A stretch of 64,000 nt of DNA from NCBI RefSeq assembly GCF_910592395.1, contig NC_088313.1:4652501-4716500 (forward strand), given 5' to 3'. Shown here one piece after another: positions 52,201 to 58,200 of this stretch. Below the pieces are notes generated by a model that searched no databases, was not told where the DNA came from, and saw only the letters and a list, made by a program, of their open reading frames with translations. Positions within the stretch are counted from its first letter, which is position 1. The number at the start of each line of letters is the position of its first letter. The DNA is from Lineus longissimus (Eukaryota; Nemertea; Pilidiophora; Heteronemertea; Lineidae). The position numbers and the translations under genes are program-made.

Positions 52201-53729
52201 GTTGTGACAAAAATAAGCAAATGTGCAGCGGATGCTAGTGTCCTAAGCAATATGTTGTAAATTATTTTACCTTGCTTACAATTAACCCTTCGCTTTGGTT
52301 CTCTGTCGTAGTGCGGGGAGATGGTCAATGGCCCACACGACACTGTTGAAATTCGTTTCCGTTGATTCGTCGAATTGACCCCAAGACGAGAAGGGTATGC
52401 TTGCCAAACATTGTCACCAATTTTCACCACGTTTTCCTGTTCTTTGTTTATGTACATGAAGATACTTGTATGGACCGGCTGCAACTGAATGTTTAACTTA
52501 CTTTCAAATTTCGGGAGTTCGCTCACTTTTTCAACATCTCCAAGACTTACAGAACGCGGTCTCTGGGATTTGGCTGTGGTCTTGCAGTCAGTAGGAGCCA
52601 AGCTCGGCGGTAGGCTAAACCTCAGTTTTTTGGGCGAAACAGTAATTGTGGCATTATCCAGGTCCTTTTCACTAACTTCTGGCAGTGCCCTCAATTGTTG
52701 CTCCACAGTAAAGTCCTCTTCAGTGTGATGCAGCCTCCTAGTATCTGGTTTAACTTGCACTTCGTCCTGATATCTTACAGATCCAACCAACACAGAATCA
52801 CTTCGATCCTCTATTCTTATTTCCCTCTCAATTTCACTTATCTCACTTTTCCAAAGACCTTCAATGTGACCTGTCTCCCTATTTTCACTTTTCTGCTGAA
52901 CCTCACATTTGTCCCTTACTTCAAATATCCCATGCTCCAAACCATTCTTCCTTATTTTAACTTCCCCCTGGATCTCACTGTTGTCCTTTATTTCACCTTG
53001 CTGCAGAACTGGAACTGTCTTCCTTGTGTCACCTTCCCAACAACCTGGAACTGTCTTCCTTGTGTCACCTTCCCAATGAACTAAATTATCAGGATCTTTT
53101 ATTTCACATTTCCCCTTAATAGGCCCAGTCTCCTTTATTTCATCTCTCCTATGAAAAGGATCCGTCTCCCCTTCTCCTTTCTCAATTCTTTTAACTGGAC
53201 CTGTCTCCTTGTCACCTTTCCTCTGAACCCTCTCAGGCACCCTCTTATATTTCTGCTCAATGCCACATTCCCTTAAACATCCAACTTGAAAACTCTTCTC
53301 CTCCTCCCTTTCCTTTGATGTTCCACTCTTGATACCCTGAATCTCAGAATCGAACTGGTCCTGAAAAGAGGGCGTGTCCACACTGCTCTCCTTCAACTGA
53401 TCAAAGAGATCCCCCTCAAAAATCCTCGACTTCGACACCCTGCTCTTCTTAGGGCCCGAGGCCTGATCCTGCGGTGGTGTATAACTTGAAGGTAGAGTCT
53501 TAGTACGGGCAGAGCTCGGGTCCTTCCGATGGAAACTGCTCTGGAAACGCCTCGGACACGTGGAGCTCCCATAGTCACACTGAAATGACTGGTACAGAGC
53601 ATCACCGGGAGGGAAAGGGTTAAAATCGTCCGTTGTAACTCGGTAATGTTCAGGACTCACCGCTTTACTCATAGACGCTGCTCTCTTAACGTGATATTTT
53701 CTCCTTGATAACATTGTTGATGATAGCAT
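30802..53729 (-). CDS. HSPA12: HSPA12-type Hsp70-family protein with very long N-terminal extension (9 coding exons)
   Basis: Coding exons in order: 53729-52271, 41748-40355, 37876-37655, 37502-37310, 34930-34805, 33511-33309, 32547-32367, 31909-31781, 31280-30802. All introns are GT-AG and every phase joins cleanly, giving about 1461 residues. From about residue 857 the protein matches HSPA12A/B: phosphate-1 [48 protein letters not shown], phosphate-2 [14 protein letters not shown], adenosine motif [12 protein letters not shown], and the HSPA12 C-terminus with CTDIFDKF and ALGD. HSPA12 proteins are atypical Hsp70 ATPases lacking a normal peptide-binding domain and are usually ~675 residues. 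The first ~855 residues are charged, low-complexity and apparently disordered. Joining exon 1 to exon 2 across a 10.5-kb intron rests on splice signals and phase only. The remaining exons are secure. Confidence 0.85.
31500..31735 (+). mobile_element. TTAA-MITE family A, diverged copy (intron 8)
   Basis: Weak but ordered similarity: cagttatcgtgaatgcaaat, gaaattttgcatttatag, caatttcaaaatttttgaa. No clean ends. Confidence 0.4.
31781..31909 (-). CDS. HSPA12: HSPA12-like exon 8 (adenosine motif)
   Basis: 129 bp. [20 protein letters not shown] is the adenosine-binding motif. It ends [12 protein letters not shown], as in HSPA12A/B. Confidence 0.93.
32100..32336 (+). mobile_element. TTAA-MITE family A, copy (intron 7)
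   Basis: Begins tataccgttcgtaattact and ends aacaaacggcgtaggcctttag, just before exon 7's donor. The terminal TTAA is lost on both sides. Confidence 0.7.
32367..32547 (-). CDS. HSPA12: HSPA12-like exon 7
   Basis: 181 bp, phase 0-1. [20 protein letters not shown] followed by [15 protein letters not shown], matching the ATPase subdomain IIB region of HSPA12. Confidence 0.92.
32690..32930 (+). mobile_element. TTAA-MITE family A, intact copy (intron 6)
   Basis: TTAA on both sides. AGGGGTATACTGTTCGTAAT opens it and TTAACGAACAGCGTAGACCT closes it. Confidence 0.75.
32972..33172 (+). repeat. Short interspersed element E, copy 1
   Basis: cagtccaaatcacaagtaac…gcgcgtagg…tgtatcaacgataattaaag…, ending in a C-run of about 18. 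The same element occurs at 33727-33914. Confidence 0.7.
33309..33511 (-). CDS. HSPA12: HSPA12-like exon 6
   Basis: 203 bp. [21 protein letters not shown], then the HSPA12-type [14 protein letters not shown] and [11 protein letters not shown]. Confidence 0.92.
33564..33986 (+). mobile_element. TTAA-MITE family A, copy interrupted by element E (intron 5)
   Basis: The left part 33564-33720 and right part 33920-33986 (ending CAGGCCTTTAA) are family A. Element E lies between them. Confidence 0.6.
33727..33914 (+). repeat. Short interspersed element E, copy 2, with 8-bp direct repeat
   Basis: Starts tccaaatcacaagtaacatc and ends in a C-run of about 15. TATAACAG lies on both sides (33718-33725 and just after the C-run), which looks like an 8-bp target duplication. 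Confidence 0.55.
34020..34490. repeat. tRNA-derived SINE-like sequences (intron 5)
   Basis: The plus strand 34030-34080 has cgctggccttgtgagcgag followed by aggttcaaatctcagcac, a polymerase III B box. The minus strand 34490-34412 has cctagtggttaacactgc (A box) and gggttcgatccc (B box). Neither folds obviously as a full tRNA. These are SINE heads rather than tRNA genes. Confidence 0.45.
34805..34930 (-). CDS. HSPA12: HSPA12-like exon 5 (phosphate-2 loop)
   Basis: 126 bp. Carries [15 protein letters not shown] and [11 protein letters not shown], the second phosphate-binding loop of the actin-like ATPase fold. Confidence 0.93.
35010..35173 (-). mobile_element. Pogo-like MITE copy (intron 4)
   Basis: TACAGTAGAACCTCCCTGAG … GTAGAGAGGTTCTACTGTA, with TA flanks and a full-length interior. 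Confidence 0.8.
35699..35720. repeat. (TTGA)n microsatellite
   Basis: Five to six perfect TTGA repeats. Confidence 0.8.
36181..36840. repeat. 20-21-bp minisatellite (HSPA12-like intron 4)
   Basis: About thirty copies of ttctttgatagaatgacacc and a variant with gaatga in place of gacacca. Each unit contains ATTCT and AGAAT, so adjacent units are partly self-complementary. The long minus frames here are repeat artefacts. Confidence 0.93.
37310..37502 (-). CDS. HSPA12: HSPA12-like exon 4
   Basis: 193 bp, phase 0-1. [20 protein letters not shown], then [15 protein letters not shown] and a family-variable linker. Its first ~15 bases and the intron beside it are duplicated at 39148-39268. Confidence 0.93.
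37655..37876 (-). CDS. HSPA12: HSPA12-like exon 3
   Basis: 74 codons, phase 0-0. Contains [20 protein letters not shown], a block nearly invariant in HSPA12 proteins. Confidence 0.93.
38004..38185 (+). mobile_element. Pogo-like MITE copy (intron 2)
   Basis: TACAGAAGAACCTCTCTATT … GGGAGGTTCCACTGTA. Full length. Confidence 0.8.
38298..38479 (+). mobile_element. Pogo-like MITE copy (intron 2)
   Basis: TGCAGTAGAACCTCTCTATT … GGGAGGTTCCACTGTA, 113 bp from the previous copy. The left TA is mutated. Confidence 0.8.
39117..39146. other. 30-bp perfect palindrome
   Basis: CTTAATGGCAGATAG followed directly by its exact complement CTATCTGCCATTAAG. It abuts the duplicated exon-4 edge at 39148. Confidence 0.85.
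39148..39268 (-). repeat. Duplicated exon-4/intron-3 edge of the HSPA12-like gene
   Basis: gctatccctgcctgaaaacg…atgatccgaagacactatcatgatcagcaa closely repeats 37491-37607. It includes the exon 4 splice acceptor, so intron 2 holds a decoy 3' splice site followed by only ~11 exonic bases. Confidence 0.85.
39580..39963. mobile_element. TA-flanked MITE (intron 2)
   Basis: TAATGAGGAACCGGCG at the left and its exact complement CGCCGGTTCCTCATTA at the right. 384 bp, unusually CpG-rich inside. The TA ends suggest Tc1/mariner-type mobilisation. Confidence 0.7.
40355..41748 (-). CDS. HSPA12: HSPA12-like exon 2: acidic Thr/Val repeats and start of ATPase
   Basis: Acceptor TTTTCTTACAG at 41749 and donor CCCG|GTGAGT at 40354. 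The first ~150 residues are imprecise repeats of acidic blocks with IVT ([26 protein letters not shown]), then a Ser/Pro-rich stretch ([20 protein letters not shown]). The Hsp70 phosphate-1 loop follows near 40615 and the exon ends in [12 protein letters not shown]. Confidence 0.88.
43007..43276. mobile_element. Inverted-repeat element with repeated self-complementary core
   Basis: Ends AGGTTTAAATTAAGG and CCTTAAATTAAACCT are near-complementary. The interior repeats a CTGTTTGGCAAGCC / GGCTTGCC(A)AACAG theme five or so times, each able to pair with the others. Confidence 0.65.
44523..44945 (-). mobile_element. TTAA-MITE family A, copy interrupted by a pogo-like MITE
   Basis: Reverse orientation: TTAAAGG…attcataaaaatgttgaattt, then family A resumes at 44824 (caaatactatgaataccaag) and ends at cgaacggtgtagcccTTAA. 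The insert is 44638-44823. Confidence 0.7.
44638..44823 (+). mobile_element. Pogo-like MITE nested in family A
   Basis: TACAGCAGAACCTCTC … GTAGGTTCAACTGCA. Its right terminus is mutated. Confidence 0.75.
45293..45527 (-). mobile_element. TTAA-MITE family A copy (tandem unit 1)
   Basis: Ends cgaacggtgtaccccTTAA. The other end is degenerate (gctgttcattaaaattttg). Confidence 0.65.
45876..46110 (-). mobile_element. TTAA-MITE family A copy (tandem unit 2)
   Basis: Same as the preceding copy, ending gcgaacggtgtacccctTTAA. Confidence 0.65.
46206..46725 (+). mobile_element. Pogo-like MITE interrupted by TTAA-MITE family C
   Basis: TACAGTAGAACCTCTATA at the left and GGAGGTTCTACTGTA at the right. 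The interior is split at 46224-46566 by the family C insert. Confidence 0.8.
46228..46562. mobile_element. TTAA-MITE family C with clean TTAA duplication
   Basis: Ends AGGGAACTGGAACCGCC and its exact complement. TTAA lies at 46224-46227 and 46563-46566. 335 bp, no frame. It splits the pogo-like MITE, so it is younger. Confidence 0.85.
47009..47213 (-). mobile_element. TTAA-MITE family B copy
   Basis: TTAA flanks. Ends AAGGGAGGCAGGCAAGATAA and CTCCTGCCTATAGTCCCCCT, with ccgccaataggggtctctcac inside. Confidence 0.75.
47315..47574 (+). mobile_element. TTAA-MITE family A copy
   Basis: TTAAGGTTCACGCCATTTGT … CAACGAACTGCGTAGGGCTTTAA, diverged. Confidence 0.65.
48106..48259 (+). mobile_element. 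Pogo-like MITE copy, internally shortened
   Basis: TACAGTAGAACCTCTACGCC … AGTAGGTTCCATTGTA. Confidence 0.75.
48467..48630 (-). mobile_element. Pogo-like MITE copy
   Basis: ACTAGTGGAACCTCTGTTAG … TAGAGAGGTTCTACTGTA. Confidence 0.75.
49038..49140 (+). mobile_element. Pogo-like MITE, 5'-truncated
   Basis: Starts within the interior (gataagggaggtcagatagaa) and ends GGGAGGCTCCACTGTA. Confidence 0.65.
49821..50035 (+). mobile_element. TTAA-MITE family B copy
   Basis: TTAAAGGGGGACTATAGGCA … GCTGCCTATAGTGTCCCTTTAA, the most complete family B copy in the window. Confidence 0.8.
50743..50908 (+). mobile_element. Pogo-like MITE, highly diverged
   Basis: tacagttgcagttgaaacactctattaggacaccc … gggtggttctactga keeps the family order but with many changes. 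Confidence 0.5.
51030..51495. repeat. 34-bp minisatellite block 1
   Basis: About 13 copies of gtgacacaatgtgattgtga-ggcaataagcaaat. Long minus-strand frames here are repeat artefacts. Confidence 0.93.
51496..52225. repeat. 34/31-bp minisatellite block 2 with 164-bp higher-order unit
   Basis: Subunits gtgctgccacttggttgtga-cacaataagcaaat (34 bp) and a 31-bp form ending cacaacagcgt. The order 34-34-31-34-31 repeats every 164 bp between 51682 and 52100. It shares cacaataagcaaatgtg with block 1. It ends about 45 bp from the exon 1 donor. Confidence 0.9.
52271..53729 (-). CDS. HSPA12: HSPA12-like exon 1 (coding), charged N-terminal extension
   Basis: 486 codons from the ATG at 53729 to a CAAG|GTAAAA donor (phase 1). 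The frame upstream has a stop at 53790-53792, so this is the first possible in-frame ATG. The upstream TTG-started part is untranslated or intronic, since a TTAGCAG acceptor-like site lies near 53796. Content is Glu/Lys/Arg-rich with a duplicated EGDTRKTVP unit, repeats of KETGP, and RPRSVSLGD, a plausible basophilic-kinase site. Its link to exon 2 is inferred; it could belong to another transcript. Confidence 0.6.
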
Positions 53730-53879
53730 ATACACAGTCGAGAGCAAGTTGTAACTAACTGTCAACTCCGTGCATGAGAGTGTAGTTGACTATCGTCTGC
53801 TAACAAAAAGAGAAACGTAAGGGATTAGGATTTGAGAGATCAAACGGTCAACTCCTTGCACTTTCTTATTTCCTCTTCT

Positions 53880-54735
53880 TCTTCAGTTCTGCTTTTAGTC
53901 ATCCTCTGACATCAATTCTACTGCACTTCTCAAGCAATTCTTTTCTTGTTCTGGTTCTTCTTCCTGCTTCAATTAATTTGCCTTTTTCAAATCTTTCTTG
54001 TTCAGTTCTGTCTTCAAAGTATTCTTCCTCAATTCCCATCTCCGTCAAATCATCATCTGTCCTTCAATTCTATCCTTCAAATCTGTCCTTGCTCATCGGT
54101 CCTTCAATTCTTTCTTTGCTCAATTCTGTTCCCTTCAAATCTGTCCTTGCCTAATTCTGTCCTTGCTCAATTCTATCTTTTAATTCTATCCTTCACATCT
54201 GTCCTTGCTCTATTCTGTCCTTCAAATCTGTCCTTGCTCAATTCTATCCTTCAAATCTGTCCTTGCTCAATTCTCTCCTTCAAATAATGTCCTTGCTCAT
54301 TCTGTCCTTCAAATCGGTCCTTGTTCAATTCTGTCCTTCAAACCAGTCTCTGCAAATCTGTCTAATCCTGTCTTCTTCAAACCTGTCCTACATCAGTTCC
54401 TGCCTCCTTCAAAACTGTCTTCCTCTTTATCCGTCCTTCCTTCTTCAATTCTGTCGTCGCTCACTCCTGTTTGCCACAATCATATCTTCCTCAAATCTGT
54501 CCTTCCTCTGTCTTCTTCAAATGTTTTCTTCTTAAATCGAAATTTGCTACGATCGTGTCACATTTTCTTCACCAGTTCCTGTCACCTTCAAACCTGTCTT
54601 CTTCAAATATGCTCCTTTTTAATCTTGTGTTCTATAATTCTGCCTACTGTAAAGTTGCCTTTCCTCAATTCTGTCCCCTCCAAATATGTCGTCTTAAAAT
54701 TTTTCGTCGCTCAATCCTGTCTCCTTCAAATTGCG
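53880..54735. repeat. Polypyrimidine degenerate repeat between two divergent genes
   Basis: Repeats of tctgtccttcaaatctgtcc and ttgctcaattctatcc. The plus strand is strongly C/T-biased. Confidence 0.85.
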
Positions 54736-54920
54736 AAAGGACATCTCTGATGGAGACAGGAAGGAGACCGCTTTGAAGGAGACGAGATTGAAGGAGACAC
54801 AATTGAGGAAGAACCGATTTGAAGGCGACAGATTTGAAGGAGACATGTGTTCAGACATGGTTGTGGCAAACAGGATTGAGCGACGACAGGTTTGGAGGAG
54901 ACAGAGGATTCTGTCCTTCC
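54736..54920. repeat. Polypurine counterpart of the same repeat
   Basis: The plus strand switches to purine: gaaggagacaggaaggagac and ttgaaggagac repeats, the complement of the block to the left (cctgtctccttcaaattgcg). Confidence 0.8.
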
Positions 54921-54974
54921 GATCTGTTAGTTCCATATTCTTATTAGAGATGGCGACACTGATTCGCAAATAAC

Positions 54975-55210
54975 ATGGCGGACGATGTTATGTTGATATT
55001 CCAAATGAAGTCTAAATTTCGCCGAAAAATACCACATTTGATCCTATTTTTTGCGTATTTCTTTTTATTTGTGTGTTTATTGACATTAGTAGACAGTGCT
55101 GGATTGTGTAGTCCCTCAAATTGTGTTCATGGGGAGTGTAACAATGACACTTGCGTTTGCTCTCCGGGCTGGATGGGGAAATCTTGCGATGCCTGCGGCG
55201 GAAGAGCGAA
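54975..55210 (+). CDS. ATRN: Attractin exon 1: signal/anchor and EGF 1
   Basis: The ATG lies in aacATGGCGGAcg, which also matches a YY1 motif. 78 codons plus 2 bases; donor GCGAA|GTGAGT. EGF cysteines run from CSPSNC to CDACGG. Confidence 0.88.
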
Positions 55211-58200
55211 GTGAGTCAAAAAATTGGAATTTAAATCTCATTTGTCTGCCCAGTACATTCTATGTTGTACAACATATTTGAGTTTAACCTTAAATTGTAC
55301 CTTTTGGGTCTTAAGTTTGGTAAAATCGCCTGCAGAAGTTGAGAAATTTAGAGTGATAGCTAAGAGGATACACTGTTTCAAATGTACTGGGATTGATGTG
55401 TATAAATGTATGTGGAATACAGAACAATGCATGTGGAATACACAACATGAAGCCAGTTTATCAAATTGATGCAAGAATTTATTCCAGCCTTACGTTTCAT
55501 ATGAAATAAATGTAATCGGTGGTACTCGGACAAAAATCCGTGATAGTAGGCCGGTTGACGCCCTGATATACCGGTACGAGTACCTGGAAATTGATTACGC
55601 ACCAGTCCTTGCAGGAAGCTGTGATATAAGAGCCACAACAAACCAAACAAGCATCAGGCCCAGGACGGGATATGTACTAGAATGTCCACTGTATGCAGTA
55701 TTAGTGATGTCTTATCATGAAACATCCCAAGATGCTTTTACATAAGCAACAAGGGTGTCACTGTTTGGAAAAAAAATGTCTTTGCTTCTTATTCCAGGTT
55801 GACCTCTTCCTCTGGCTTCATATCAGACGGTGCTTCCAACTACACTGTAAATGTCAAATGCACGTGGCTCCTTGACACGGGCAGGCCAAACAGCACACTC
55901 AGACTTCGGCTCCACGAGTTTGCTACTGAATGTGGCTGGGATCATCTCTATATTTATGATGGATCGTCAGTATTTGATCCCCTTCTTGCTGTATATAGGT
56001 AAGTTGGCTGTTTGAAAAAAGTTTTGTAGTCTTAAAATGACTAAAAACGTACAGTAGAACCTCTGTATTAAGGACACCCTTGGGACTGACAAGTGCTGTC
56101 CTTAATAGAGAGGTGTCTGGATAAGAGAGGTCAAATTGAATGGAAACAACCAATTTTGCACCAAAACTAGTGTCCTTCATAAGAGAGGGTGTTCTTAATA
56201 GAGAGGTGTCTGCATAGGGAGGTTCCACTCTTCTAACGTTGCTCTGCTTCACTGAAACTGAGACTAGAGAGCTTTGACCGTGGTGAGCAGAAGTTGGAAC
56301 GAAATTTCGACCTTTTGTATCCTGTTACTGTAGTTACACATGTGCATAGCAAACTCTGCTACGGAACTCATTCATGTACATGCGTATCCCGGTACAAAAT
56401 CGGGATACAGTGGAACCTCCCTTAGCGGACACCTCTCTATTAAGGGCAACCTCTCTAAGGACACTAGTTTTGGTCCCAAGTGGTAGTATCCATTCAATTT
56501 GACCTCTCTGATCAGGACACCTCTCTGATCAGGACACCTCTCTATTATGGACAGCACTTGTCACTGTCGGTCCCGAGGTTGTCCTTTTAATAGAGAGGTT
56601 CTACTGTATTTCTTTACTTCTGCTGGTCATGGCACAGATCCAATACCCTCATAGGAGTACAGTGATCTTTCCTATAACGTACATTGTGGGACAAATTCAT
56701 AATTAATGGCAGTAGAATTTCACTGACTCTGACATGGAAAACTGACAAATGTTAGTGCATGAGACGAGTCCCTTGGGCCAAGAACGAGATGACTTTGGTC
56801 TGGAGATACTACAAATAAAAGTATTTAGTTGGCCTCCGAAGTGACAAAATAAGAAAGAGATGGCTAGCAAAAAAACGATGCTCTGGATGGAAGCTGAATT
56901 GACATGAATTCACTGTGCATGAGGGTCCCCTTGGTGTGATTAATGCTAATGGACTCCCTGACATTGACAATGAAATTAGCGTGGAATCCTATTGTCTGAT
57001 TACCATTTTATCCAAAAATGACAGTTTGATTGGTTAATGGCTTCGACTTATATTTTTAAATAGGTAGTAAACCAGGAAGTTTTTTCAAATAATTCAGTCA
57101 CCGGTCTTGGCATACTTGGAAAATCGCAATTTAAGTCTGCCTGTCGTTTACAATGTGACTGCCTTGTACAATCAGGAAGACGTAGAGGTGTTTTTTTTAA
57201 ATCTAGATTTGACCTGTGCAAGTCACTATTCTTTTCGATGCAATATCCTTGACTTTGACCTGCTACTTGAAATTGAATTCTGACCACTTTAAATTTCAGT
57301 TTTATGGGCATTGTCAAATGTTTTATGGGCATTGTCAAATGTCTATTTTGCAATATTTGCTGCTCATGAAAGCCCTGATAACTTTCAATGAATGTCCCAA
57401 TTTCATCTGAATACATTACATGTATGCCCTGGACTTGTGTATGAAGGTGGTTGACGTATATGAATGATACTGATACACATCTGTTGGCCATAAATCAAAA
57501 CCCCTTTGTCATATTTGAGGCCATTCTATATGACATGCATGAGGAAAGTCTACTCATAATGTCTTGTGTATGATGATGCAGCATAATCTATTTTGTAATA
57601 TTTTTAATCGTAATCATTTTGACATTGTGGGTGAACCACAGTCAATTATCTTACATTGTGTTGGCAATGGTCCTTGGCAACGGCAACAGTGTGTGATTCT
57701 GTGACGTTTGTGGTGTGTATGTACTATTAGGTTTAAACGTAACACGGCAAATAATTTAAAATTTCGTCGATCGATTTTTAATCCCGTCCATCAATCAATA
57801 TCGCCATGTCAGGCCGAATGATACTGCCATGACTTTGCATTGGTCGATTTAGACTTTAGGTCATTGTCAATTGGCATCTTGCCAATTATATTTTGTTCAG
57901 CTGGTCTTCCTTCTTCACCAGCTGGTCTTCCTTCTTCACAAACAGTCCATTAATTTTCATTAAGCCTCTTCGGAGTCATATTGGCGCATAAGGCATCCAC
58001 TCGAGCTCACCATCTCCCCCATCCTGAGCCAATGTGGTGATGTTGTCCCATGTCATTCCATTCCAAACCAGTCCTCCAAGATATTTTTCTTGAAAAGGGT
58101 GAAATATGTAGTTGCCGATAGGGCGACCTTGCTAGGTACTCAAAGTAGTTGCCCACCATGAAATTAGCGGGTAACGGGACCGATGCTAAAACCAAATCTT

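Larger units (their letters stand above)
41749..52270 (-). other. Inferred 10.5-kb intron 1 of the HSPA12-like gene
   Basis: No further coding exon recognised. It holds the MITEs and minisatellites listed separately. 41820-43000, 43280-44500, 47580-48100 and 50040-50740 show nothing I can name. Confidence 0.5.

Noticed and set aside
53946-54776. Long Leu/Pro/Ser plus frames before attractin
   Set aside because: Created by the polypyrimidine repeat in all three frames.
57048-57491. 147-codon minus frame in attractin intron 2
   Set aside because: No family signature. Inside an intron and on the opposite strand.
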